A stretch of 34,217 nucleotides of DNA, taken from the NCBI GenBank assembly GCA_037447655.1, contig JBBHKE010002070.1:44385-78601 (forward strand), given 5' to 3'. How positions within the stretch are numbered: the stretch's first letter is position 1; each line of letters opens with the position of its first letter. Under the pieces are notes generated by a model. It saw only the letters and a program-made list of their open reading frames with translations, was not told the DNA's origin and searched no databases. The DNA is from Zygnema cylindricum (lineage: Eukaryota > Streptophyta > Zygnematophyceae > Zygnematales > Zygnemataceae). Made by a program: the position numbers and the translations under genes. Below are positions 8,150-16,305 of this stretch, in pieces.

Positions 8150-9210
8150 GCTTCAAGGTAGCCAACCCTTGACTGTGGGGATGGTAGACAGGAGAAGGCA
8201 AGAGCATGTTTTAAAACCCATAAAATTGCATTCAAGTCCATACTTTGCCCAATTAAATTGCACCTCTCTAGGTTAAAAATACCTAGTGCTGTCGTTGTTG
8301 CCGGCCGGAATCTCGTTGCTTGTTCTCGCTCCTCAATATTTGGAATTTTCCAGGTTGCAGTGTTGGTGTCCAAAATCATTATAGGGGCTCCCTAGCGATA
8401 AGCGTGGCTATTAGGGAAGGATACCAGAGTAGGAAGTGCTTGCCGTGGGAATCTGGGTTGGTTGTAACGAAAGAACGGGGGACGATCAGCTATGGTCACG
8501 GGGGTGGCCATTCGACACTTTCCCATAATTTGTTGTACAGTAATCTCGGGTTCCCGGGCCTGGGTTTTCAAAAGTTGTCTGAGAATTTTTAAAGGGACCA
8601 GATTGGTCTAATAAGCTCTAACTCTATGTTCCCTTGATCCCATGTGGGAGGGATTGAAAACTAAGGGCACCCCTAATATTTGGTTAACCTATTTCCAACT
8701 TTTGGTCACCTGTTTTCGTTTGTCATTTGTCGCGTGTTTATTTTCCAAGACGTACCCCACTGGTGTTTCTTGGTGCTCCTGTAGCCATAAGATCAACCGA
8801 GTGAGCTCAAAGTATGTTCCACTTCTATTGTCTTGGTGCCCCTTCCTTGGTCCTGCTAGGGAGTACCCTTGACAAGGCCATCCTGCCACAAGCAGATCTA
8901 CTCTTCCTATCCTTTCTAAACGAGTTGGAGTGATGTGGTCCACATTCTGAGGAAGATTTTGATGAGTTGTGGAAATGGAGGACATAAGTAGTTGATGGGG
9001 ATACATTTGGTGAAGCTGTTGTAGGCAGTGTTCGCTGAGAACTCAAGCTTTAGAGATATTTCTACCGCTGCATAGCTTTCCACCTGATATCCGGCTTTCA
9101 AAACTGCCTCTACATCAGTGCTGATTCTCGAAAATAGGGATAAGATCTGGAGTCTTGAATTTGGGATTTTGAGTGACACTGCTTGTCGATTGAATTTTTC
9201 ACCTTTGGGA
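8150..9210 (-). pseudogene. C5-cytosine DNA methyltransferase carried by Gypsy-1
   Basis: Three minus-strand frames together give an ordered C5-methyltransferase. Motif I is LSLFSRIST at 9117-9143, followed by VEAVLKAGY and an AAVE acidic site. Motif IV is AGWPCQGYSLAGPRKG, with the catalytic Cys codon at 8872-8874. Motif VI is YVLENK near 8737-8754. Motif VIII is GSREHRVRAY near 8610-8650. Then come a target-recognition part with RQALPTLVSFPNSHAYR, and motifs IX-X with IEEREQATRF and LIGQSMDLNAILW near 8230-8330. The order I to X is the normal one, like DNMT3 or DNMT1 and unlike the permuted plant DRM enzymes; the wording is closest to DNMT3. The enzyme would methylate cytosines, perhaps the element's own DNA. 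Frameshifts near 8980 and 8690-8380, and loss of Gly in motif I, make this copy dead. Confidence 0.85.
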
Positions 9211-9367
9211 AGACTGTCTGACGATTTTGCTCGAAGGGAATTTGTTTCCATCGGTAGGATTGTTGCAAATGTTTGGTCCACTTCCGGACGAATTGTGGCC
9301 ATCTGTAATAATATATTTAGTAATTCCGTTTCCCACTGCTCGGTAATAGGGAATTGCTAAACTAGGT

Positions 9368-9870
9368 CTACGATATCAGAGGAACAAGCAAACAATTCCG
9401 ACAGAGTTGCAGTTTACACCGGGTAACATCCAAAGACCAGAGGGTTATCTTTCCCCGATTCCATAAAGCTAAGGGAACCACCACTTGGGTTTCTTCAGGA
9501 TAAGTCGGGTCTGGACAGTGAATTGCTCTTTCCAAATGCTCAACTCCATTTTCAACATGGTCTAGCCATGTCGAGCAGAATTTCAAATTGCTCAGTTTTT
9601 ACCACTAGAAAGGGAAGTTGAATTCAGACATGTTGTCGCGTGTCATCGGAAAATTCAATTGTTATGGCCTTGATGATGCCATGGAAAGGCTGATTTTTGC
9701 TACTGACCGTGCCCAGGGATATGTCGCTCAGACATATTTCCGGCCGGAGTTCTTCTAGCATTTGTTGTAGCGCTGAAGTAATTATCAAGTTTAGAAGAGC
9801 CCCTGTATCGACCACAGTGTCCTGATTTCCTCTATATCCGTTAAGTTTAAATTGTCTGTCCTATTGAAAA
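9368..9870 (-). pseudogene. Gypsy-1 aspartic protease
   Basis: At 9780-9815 the minus strand reads VVDTGALLNLIITSALQQ, the active site of a retropepsin (D-T-G-A followed by the N-x-I flap base). Upstream in the same frame FKLNGYRGNQDT leads into it, as expected for the first strand. Downstream FPFLVVKTEQFEILL and, in a shifted frame (9368-9586), WLDHVENGVEHLERAIHC match the second half of Gypsy proteases. Retropepsin cleaves the polyprotein during particle maturation. At least one frameshift lies near 9600. It sits between gag-like sequence and the methyltransferase. Confidence 0.75.
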
Positions 9871-10609
9871 TGGAGGCCACGGATAATGCTTGATAATCCC
9901 TATCCATCATAAGGGTTTTGGGTTCCGTGGACGAAAAGACAGCCTCGGGCTGACTAGCCAAAGATGCTCTTTCCCTCAACATGTGAATTTCCTTACCGAG
10001 AGCATGAATGAGGATTTCTTCAGGCAAATTGTGGGAGGAGGCTAGAGTATTTTTATGTGTGAGTGCGAATGGCATAAGATGTTGCACTAACATTACTGCT
10101 CGACGGGAAAAATGAGGTTGAGCTTCCACCGAAAACTGTTGGAGCCTGGTTCCTTTGGTTTTTCTAGCTTTTGCCGCCCCTGCTTCCTGACTCTCGTCGT
10201 CAGAATCAACTATTGGCACGGTAATTGGCTTGTCTTCTCCTGGGCGTTCAACCATGAACTTCTCGAACCATTGTAGGTCGCTCAATTTTCATGGTTCTTT
10301 TGTTTCTATCAGTTTGGGGTTGTAGTTTTTGAAACTTGGAGGCACCGTCTTTCAAGCGGGTGGAGGCGGTTTGCTCGGTTTCATTCCAAAGCCTATATCA
10401 CTATTCAAAATTACGGCTCAAGGAGTAAATGATAAAGGTCCAGTCACTTCCCTGTTATAGTCTTTTCCAACCGTTTTTTGCTTGTCTCTCCGTTGGTCCG
10501 AAGTAGAGTGCCGAAGCTGCCGACGGTTTTCTCCCATCCCCACATTCAAGGCTCCTGACAGAAATGTGCGAGCGTGACCTGCTTTAGGAAGTTCCATATC
10601 CGAACCCAT
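9791..10609 (-). pseudogene. Gypsy-1 gag region, degraded
   Basis: A 164-codon frame at 9791-10285 and a 63-codon frame at 10418-10609 lie upstream of the protease in the sense of the element. The first starts SDLQWFEKFMVERPGEDKP and has an acidic stretch (DSDDESQ) followed by basic residues. No CCHC zinc knuckle is visible, so the capsid end may be missing. The assignment as gag rests on position, immediately before the protease, rather than on a recognised fold. Stops at about 10290-10415 separate the two frames. Confidence 0.45.
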
Positions 10610-10772
10610 AATATCATCACCATCTCCACTTGCCGTGGTTGTTGTTCTAGCTCCGGTATCTTCTGTAAGAACTCATGCTTTTGTCGTTGAAGTTTTTGGG
10701 CAGCTGTCAGAAGAGGGGCCCGGAAGGTGTTGGTTTTCTGAAACCTTTAGTCCTCTTTGTATCACATTGTTA

Positions 10773-10889
10773 TGCTGCCATGCTGCGCTGGTTACATCGC
10801 AGCCATAGCAGCGTGTGTGATAAAGATATTGTGCTGCCATGCTGCGCCAGTCACATCGCAGTAATAGCAGCTTGTGTACTAGGTACTAA
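10773..10889. repeat. Tandem duplication, 59-bp unit
   Basis: The string TGCTGCCATGCTGCGC occurs at 10773 and again at 10832, and the following bases (ACATCGCAG, ATAGCAGC) keep the same spacing. The unit is rich in GCAGC/GCTGC, like the LTR-P flank at 17950-18060. It lies between the Gypsy-1 gag and the LTR-P copy and may be the outer part of that LTR. Confidence 0.8.
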
Positions 10890-10892
10890 GTG

Positions 10893-11867
10893 TATTGAGA
10901 CGTACGGATCTAATTGAGTGGCGCGAACAAACGTAAGTCAAATGAACGGCGGATCGCGAAGCGATCCGATTTGGAATATTGTTGAAAGGTACACTGCAAG
11001 TACGAATCATAATGATGACGAAAGGATTCAAACTAAAAGTTGCGTGAGAGGCATTGAGTGGAAAGGACGCCACGTGTATGGATTAATTTTGGTGAGGTGG
11101 CATCAGTTCGTCAAGTGATTGTGTGACCGTGTGACATGACATCAAGTATGCGGAAAAAGAGCTACGGACGGCGGCGCCGTCAGTTTGGTGAGGGACGCGA
11201 AATCGCGTCCGTCACAAGATACTTATTTTGGACGGTCCCGATTCGATTGACGGAATTAGTAAGACTTGTAAATATTTAAACGATGTTTTGTCCTGTGTGT
11301 TAATTATTAGTGTAGGTTTCAGGTACACTCACATTAATCGAGGTAGTTGATTGATTACGAACGGCTGGTATGCATCCGTACAGTTAGTAGTAAGCTGTAG
11401 TGTATATTTGTAGGACTTAGTCATTCTAGACTTAGGAACTTTTTTGACAGAAACTGTTTCTGCTCCTTTTTGGGATTTTCATCTGCGAATTGCTCTCAGT
11501 TTTATTGGCAGAATTATCTGAAATTTTGCATGTGTGTTCTTCTTTGTATTGGCAATATTGTGGCGAATTTGCAGACCTATTGTGTGTCTGGTTTGCTTGG
11601 GGCTTCATTGTGAAGTTGGTCATATTTATCAAAGTTCTGGCAAGCTGTTTTTCTGCAACTTTGACTGAGTGTTGTGATTATTCGGTTTGGTATTATTATA
11701 TGAAATTTGGTGGGAATACTAAGTGGACTAGGAAATATCTGGTTGTGTAGTTTTAGCTTGGTTTGGTTATTCTGTAGAATTCTGAGTGGAATCAAAGGAG
11801 GCTGTTTTGGGGTAGTCTGTGGTGCTTCCGAGGGTACATTCATGGCTGAAAAGGGCTATGAACAACA
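10893..11867 (+). repeat. Long LTR, family LTR-P, copy 3
   Basis: This plus-oriented sequence matches 18235-19536. Shared landmarks are the hairpin GGATCGCGAAGCGATCC at 10951-10967, GTTTTGTCCT and TTAATTATTAGTGTA near 11285-11320, GGAACTTTTTTGACAGAAAC near 11437, TTCATTGTGAAGTTGGTC near 11607, and GGCTATGAACAACA at the end. It ends CAACA at 11863-11867, the mirror partner of the TGTTG start of the other copies, so I take 11867 as the true LTR edge. A small open frame starting at 11842 crosses this edge and is therefore not a gene. The left edge is uncertain. Confidence 0.65.
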
Positions 11868-12320
11868 GAAGGAAGATCCCAAATGTTGGGCAACCAATTT
11901 TGTTGCCATTGCGGCTAATTTCTGACTTTGGAGCTGGATGATTTGCTCCTGGGTAGTTCTTGGCAGGTTGGAAGGGGTCGTTATTGAGTCATCTGGGGTG
12001 AACGCGGAACAGCAGCACCTAGGGTTAAAAAGCTGTAGTGGGAGAGGATTGACTTTAGTTTCTCCCCCGCTGGTGAATAGAGCGAATTGCATCATTTCCT
12101 TTGGACTCCATTCTTGCAAAAACATTGCCCCTCTTTGTGTCCCATGAAGCCACATGCTTCATATTTGGACCCCTCGGTTATATATTTGCTCCTCAGCTCG
12201 TTGGAAACTTTTGCATCATCAAATTTTGGGAGTTGTATCTGCCAAAGTTGTGATTGCAACATCTTGGTAGTTTTCGAACAACGAGTGGGCTTATAGGTTT
12301 CTAAAATTTTGTGGTCTCCA
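11868..12320 (-). pseudogene. Copia gag-like fragment downstream of LTR-2
   Basis: In the minus sense this follows the LTR-2 at 12411-13201 and a short leader whose sequence (CCTCTAGGATAA on the plus strand) is shared with the Copia-C leader. An ATGGAG at the gag-start position is conserved with Copia-C. The translation contains PKFDDAKVSNELRSKY and YEACGFMGHKEGQCFC, which recalls a zinc-knuckle region with altered spacing, and further on QLQSQKLAAMATKLVAQHLG. It stops abruptly where LTR-P ends at 11867, suggesting truncation there. Family assignment by position is moderate. The exact protein is not recognised. Confidence 0.4.
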
Positions 12321-12636
12321 TTAACCCACAGAATGAGCAGCATATGTAAAGCCTCTAGGATAATATTTGACCCTTCCACTTTCCCACTGAATAAGTGTCG
12401 CCCAGGCACACAAATATTTTGACCACCCTCTTCTCTGTGAGGACAAGACTCCCCTCAGTCAAACGCAAAAAGTATCACTGAATTTGCTCCCTTGAGCAGT
12501 AAGTTATGGCTGGCCAAAGATGGCCTATAAATACAAAAGGTCACTTGGAGAGAGGCGCTTCAAACACGCTAAGTCCGTTAACTCCTACTCATAACTACTA
12601 ACTACTCTACCCTCGGCCAATCAAAAAGGTGTATAG

Positions 12637-12685
12637 TACAAAAAGGTACAGTGGCCGATTGTACTTTTTATACGGTGATTGTACA
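12637..12685. promoter_or_regulatory. GTAC cluster with TATA box in LTR-2
   Basis: Four GTAC sites lie at 12637, 12647, 12662 and 12682. A minus-strand TATAAAAA sits between them at 12666-12673. Equivalent clusters occur in the other LTR-2 copy (30443-30491) and in both LTR-C copies. GTAC is the core bound by plant SBP-box factors and the copper-response element of green algae. Regulation by these is inference. Confidence 0.45.
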
Positions 12686-12991
12686 ACATGGCTTTCTCAT
12701 TGACACTTGTCAACATGGGAGCCATCGTTCCTCCCATCCTTTCCGGCGTCCAATGATGTGGCGCCACGTTGCACAGCGTGCCGCCATGTTTGAAAGCCGC
12801 CAAAGATTCATTCGAGTTTGGCGAGGGCGACGACGTCCGTCTGATCATGTATTTTACACGGTTAGATTCGCGTCCACGAGCGCCATTTGACTATATATGC
12901 CGTTTCCTCAACTTTGGTATGTTTTAATGAAAGTGACGTTTTGCGTTACACTTTATATACATAGCAAACTGAATACGTGTATTGTTTCATT

Positions 12992-13060
12992 AATGCCTTA
13001 ATGGTTAAGGCGTACGTCTATGTTATACTATGCAGACCTAGGTTCAAATCGTTCAGGGCA
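12992..13060 (+). other. tRNA-like module in LTR-2, left copy
   Basis: The plus strand has TTAATGGTTAAGG at 12998-13010 (A-box-like, with a CCTT/AAGG D-stem) and GGTTCAAATC at 13041-13050 (B-box-like). The right LTR-2 copy has the same module at 30808-30860. Stems beyond the D arm do not pair, so this is not a tRNA gene. It is antisense to the Copia transcript. Confidence 0.5.
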
Positions 13061-13200
13061 ACATTTTGGCAATCTATTAATCTGTCTACCTGTTTGCCTG
13101 TTTCTTTCTGACTATGGCGGCAGCCATTGTGACTCTCTCTCTCTCTCTGTTCACTCTACAGTCTAAATTAAGAAGTGAAAATTAAATTCCTCTTTTCAAC

Positions 13201-13336
13201 ACTCCCTTAATTCTTAGTCAACTTTTAATTTAAGTCCACAATTTTCTCTGCATAATTTTAACTTAAACACTCCCTTAATTCTTAGTCAACTTTTAATTTA
13301 AGTCCACAATTTTCTCTGCAGAATTTTAACTTAAGA
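13201..13336. repeat. 68-bp tandem duplication covering the polypurine tract
   Basis: A unit beginning ACTCCCTTAATTCTTAGTC at 13201 recurs at 13269, and the copies differ at only a couple of positions. Each unit contains the purine tract on the minus strand and the end of the pol frame. The pol stop codon therefore occurs twice in equivalent positions, and the tract next to the LTR is the outer copy. Confidence 0.9.
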
Positions 13337-13815
13337 GAAGGTACCAGTTTTGTCATCATGTGTGCAATCATCTCTTTATCACTTTTATGAACCAGTTTAA
13401 TTATTTTATTCAGAACCTTCTCTGTGACAAAGCTTAATCTTATATCCATAGGTTTAGCTTTGAAATGGTGTTTTGGATTAGCTGCGATAGAGATAACAGC
13501 TTGATTATCACAAACGACATTATGTGTCCCATATTTCACGAATCCAAGTTTTTCGAGTAAAGATTTTACCCACATTAATTCTTTAGTGGCAGCACATGAA
13601 GCCATGTATTCAGCCTCCATAGTGGACTAAGCAAATACTTTCTGTTGTTTGTTACTCCAACTGCATGCACTAGACCCAATTTGCAACACATATCCAGCTG
13701 TACATCTTCTCAAAGGCACATCCCCATAACTGGCATCACTCCAAGTGGTGATGTCAGTGTGCTCCCCTCCCAAATGCAACCATAATTCCCTTGTTCCCAC
13801 CAAATACCTCATTTT
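13282..13815 (-). pseudogene. Copia-A RNase H domain, end of pol
   Basis: Two frames (13282-13620 and 13627-13812), separated by one stop, give a Ty1/Copia RNase H: RYLVGTRELWLHLGG, TTWSDASYGD with the first Asp, QKVFA, then MEAEYMASCAATKELMWVKS with the catalytic Glu, CDNQAVISIAANPKHHFKAK with a catalytic Asp, and HMMTKLVPSLKLKFCREN at the end. It is about 80 percent similar to the same part of Copia-C. The piece starts abruptly at about 13813 where the Gypsy-2 LTR begins. The missing upstream sequence continues at 21446 (Copia-B), apart from about 110 bp lost at the junction. Confidence 0.9.
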
Positions 13816-14264
13816 AGGCGACCAACATCGTCCACCGTCCGTCTAACAAAATCCACTGTCCAAGGGTGAAAACCATCCCTAACTACATGTATGCGCAAAC
13901 CTACATTGGTTCGCGGCTTAAATTAATGAAGGGTATCGAAGCGTCGGTAGTACTCCCGGAAATCGCGCTTCATCACCAAATGATATTTCGCGTCCATACT
14001 CCAAAATCGTGTACCTACACACGAAACAAAACATATCGCACGAAATTAGTACACGTTCAAACGAAACGTGTACGGGAATCGTGTACACGTCCCAAATAGA
14101 TAAATTGATATCGCGAAGCAAACTAAGCGTGTGTGTTATAAATCGTGCGTGCATACAAAATACTGTCCGCGCGCGTCAAATATTGTGCGCGCGTGCCAAA
14201 AATCGTGCTAGCGTGCCCCATATCGTGCGTGCTAGCAATCGATACAATGCGGCATGACAGTTGT
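13816..14264 (-). repeat. Gypsy-2 3' LTR
   Basis: This stretch is a direct repeat of 20996-21441 at roughly 85-90 percent identity by eye. In the minus sense it starts TGTCATGCCGCA, with the conventional TG. It ends near TAGGCG on the plus strand, where both copies lose similarity. Its left neighbour is Copia-A and the right LTR abuts Copia-B, so these LTRs bound an insertion into that Copia element. The part at 14130-14240 is a run of degenerate units around ATCGTGCGTGC. Confidence 0.8.
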
Positions 14265-14469
14265 CGTGCATAAGTGAGAAGAAATGTAAACTATGCATCC
14301 TAACCAACCAAGTCATGCTCACAACCATATATACTAACACAAAATGAATGAGAAGGAAAAAATGTATATACATCATGCAAAATAATAAAGGTGAAAACAA
14401 CAAAAAGGTAAAGGGAAGAATTCTCCCTTAGTGTGAAGTGAACCCTATAAATCCCCCCCCCCCAGCTCA
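14265..14469 (-). other. Gypsy-2 3' untranslated stretch with poly-G tract
   Basis: No gene. An 11-base C run at 14453-14463 (G run in the element sense) directly follows the PHD stop and matches the 13-G tract of Gypsy-1. If, as in Gypsy-1, the LTR begins at this tract, the 3' LTR would extend to 14452 and the right LTR would lack its outer 190 bp. The sequence alone does not settle this. Confidence 0.5.
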
Positions 14470-14697
14470 TTAGCCTGCGGAGGAGCTGGTCAAAACCGCC
14501 GGCAGCTCACGACAGCCATTGCAAAACCAATGGCCTGCTGGCATTGCTGTCAATGGAGGAACTAAGCACTCCATGTGGAACCCTTGGTTACAATGGTTGC
14601 ACAAGAGCATGGAAGTCTCGCCGTCCGCTCGCCTGCAAATTGTACATATCGTCACCTCTGTGATTGGCATCCTTATCGGATCCATATCCTGTGACAA
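14470..14697 (-). CDS. PHD finger at the C-terminus of Gypsy-2 polyprotein
   Basis: This 75-codon frame holds a complete C4HC3 PHD finger: Cys18, Cys21, Cys33, Cys36, His41, Cys44, Cys59 and Cys62, with spacing x2, x11, x2, x4, x2, x14, x2 (nucleotides 14512-14646). Landmarks are TICTICRRADG, LLCNHCNQGFHMECLVPPL and GHWFCNGC. PHD fingers bind the N-terminal tail of histone H3, often sensing Lys4 methylation. Here it is the last domain of the integrase, after the GPY/F-like segment and just before the poly-G tract, where chromoviruses carry a chromodomain. Inference: it targets integration to a chosen chromatin state. The finger has no visible damage although the integrase before it is broken. 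The listed start is only the first Met of the open frame; in the intact element it would be read through from pol. Confidence 0.85.
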   Translation of the reverse strand: MSQDMDPIRMPITEVTICTICRRADGETSMLLCNHCNQGFHMECLVPPLTAMPAGHWFCNGCRELPAVLTSSSAG

Positions 14698-14900
14698 ATC
14701 TGGTTAGTAACAAGGTGCAAAGTTCTTCGAATGCTCTCAAATTATCCTTGTATCCGCACCCTGCAAACCCAACATCCCATTAGCATCCTTTTCCACCACA
14801 CGAAAAATGTGTGGTGAAACATCCGTGTCCAAAGTGTCGAAAGATTGTCGTCAGAGGTGCACGTAATCTCCGACCCGATAAGATTTCTGTTGAGGCTAGT
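14698..14900 (-). pseudogene. Gypsy-2 GPY/F-like module
   Basis: Frames here carry YRVGDYVHL, LDTDVSPHIFRVVEKDANG, MLGLQGADTR and HSKNFAPCY on the minus strand. This is the same module as in Gypsy-1 at 5291-5560: a hydrophobic G-D-Y-V-x-L strand, a core ending L-x-G, then N-x-A-P-C. It links integrase core to PHD finger. Stops and frame changes are present. Confidence 0.6.
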
Positions 14901-15966
14901 AGTTGCCACTTCGTGTGGTGGCAAACCGCAAAGTATCCCGATGTTGGGCAATCTGAAGATTATCAAGAGCCATGGGCATCTCACGAGCGAAAAGCAAAGC
15001 ACGGCGAGTTAGTTCTTCCATGAATATGGTGTCAGACATTAGAGGCAAAGGTAAACTTGCTGCTTTTTGAATATTCCGACCGAGCAAAGGTGCTTGACCA
15101 AAGAGAATATAGTACGGGCAGATCTTAGCCAAGCTAGCCTGTACGAACATCCGATATCCCATGGTGATATAGCCCAAGGATTCGTCCCAGGCGGAGATGT
15201 GTTTCTCCAAACAATGCTTTCGGAGAGCCCGCTTAAAAGTCTGGACAACTCGTTGCGCCAAGCCATCGGCTTGTGGGTGATCACGACTCGTCCGACGATA
15301 ATCAGTTAAACCTTCATCCAAAATCTCTTGAAATTCCCCTCGAAACTTTGTACCCTGGTTTGTAAGTACCTCTCAAGAGCTCCATAACGCATGAGAACGT
15401 GCTCCTTAAAAGCAGTGGTGGTCAAGTTAGCGGTTTTGTGGGGAAGAGCAACCACCTCTACCCACTTGCTAAAATTTTCTATCATAATCATGATGTATTG
15501 TTTCCCCTTTCAAGATAAGGGAAACGGTCCGGCGAGATCCACGGACCAGCGATAGAACCATCTTCTGATAGGCAATGGTAGTAGAGACACTTGCCGATTA
15601 GAGAAAAAGGTGAGTAACCGGTCGCATGTGGCGCATTTGTGAAGAATGGCCGCCACATCCGCTTGCATTCCGACCACCAACAGCGTGCTTGTACAAGGCT
15701 CAAAGTGCGCTTGGTCCCGTAGTGTCCGAGCTCGGTATGTATCTGCTCAATCAAGGACAAGCGCTCAGTTGACTCGGGACATGTCGATGAGTGCTGTCCG
15801 CAACCAATAGAACTAAAGATCCGGCGAGCCACAGATAATTTTTGGCAAGTTTCTTAACTTGGTCTTCCTCATCGGCAGTAGTACGGGGCCGAAAGGTTTG
15901 AGAGAAGAGGAAGAGGATTAATGGGCCATCGCGCCACAGATCTATGGTCGACCGAGGGTGAGGCAT
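14896..15966 (-). pseudogene. Gypsy-2 integrase
   Basis: Frames in order: linker with IDLWRDGPL (15751-15966), zinc-binding domain with HTELGHYGTKRTLSL and, in a shifted frame, a CxxCDR end (15488-15832), core start with the first Asp in VDLAGPFPL near 15520, IENFSKWVEVVALP (15306-15491), then LTNQGTKFRGEF near 15320-15365 and TSRDHPQADGLAQRVVQTFK (14896-15321). The second catalytic Asp is Asn (TNQG) and the third residue, normally Glu, is Gln (GLAQR). Two of three metal ligands are therefore changed to their amides and the enzyme would be inactive even without the frameshifts. The domain begins exactly where the LTR-P copy starts at 15966. Confidence 0.8.
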
Positions 15967-16305
15967 GTTGTTATGAAAAGTTTGTTTCGTCCGTACGCGA
16001 TAGTTTGTGCGCTATGGACTTTAATGTGGAGGTTCGAATGGATTCATGGAGTGGGGGAGCGAACGGACGAATATAATTTAAGTGATGAAAAAGACTCACT
16101 GAGTTGCGGGTACAAGCATTGACAAATGGACGGTGGATCGCGAAGCGATCCGATGTGGAATAAACGAAATGTTGAAACAGGCACCGCCGGTACTACGCAG
16201 TTGCGACGCAAACAGGACAACGCAACTGCGTTTATTTTGGGATGAATATGCGCCGCCGGTACGGAGCAGCTGCGACGTAGACGAGTCAACGCAACTACCG
16301 ACCTT
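15966..16305 (+). repeat. LTR-P, copy 1 (start of the nested element)
   Basis: It begins TGTTG at 15966, right against the Gypsy-2 integrase, and matches 18096-18420 at about 95 percent by eye, including GTACGCGA, CTATGGACTTTAATGTGGAG and the hairpin GGATCGCGAAGCGATCC at 16134-16150. Similarity stops near 16300. This is either a truncated 5' LTR or an LTR cut by deletion. Confidence 0.65.

Larger units (their letters stand above)
12411..13201 (-). repeat. Copia LTR, family LTR-2, left copy
   Basis: In the minus sense the LTR starts TGTTGAAAAG at 13201, directly after a purine tract (AATTAAGGGAG) that follows the RNase H stop. It matches 30218-31014 along its length, including CTATAAATACAAAAGG, GTACAACATGG, CACGGTTAGATTCGCG and CTATGGCGGCAGCC. 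The far edge near 12411 is set by where similarity to the other copy ends. A TATA-like TATAAAAA lies on the minus strand at 12666-12673 within a GTAC cluster. It serves as 3' LTR of Copia-A. Confidence 0.75.

Noticed and set aside
8689-9302. Host DNA methyltransferase gene
   Set aside because: It lies in line and on the same strand between retroelement protease and reverse transcriptase, has no intron-exon structure, and is broken by frameshifts.
11842-11930. Plus-strand gag start (MAEKGY...)
   Set aside because: A related ATG occurs in LTR-P copy 2, and both copies end a few codons later at CAACA, so it is the LTR edge and not a gene.
13130-13150. CRISPR-like or satellite array
   Set aside because: Only a short CT microsatellite inside LTR-2, also present near 30945-30965; no spaced repeats.
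14470-14697. Host PHD-finger gene
   Set aside because: The frame follows an integrase tail directly, and a decayed homologue occupies the same place in Gypsy-1.
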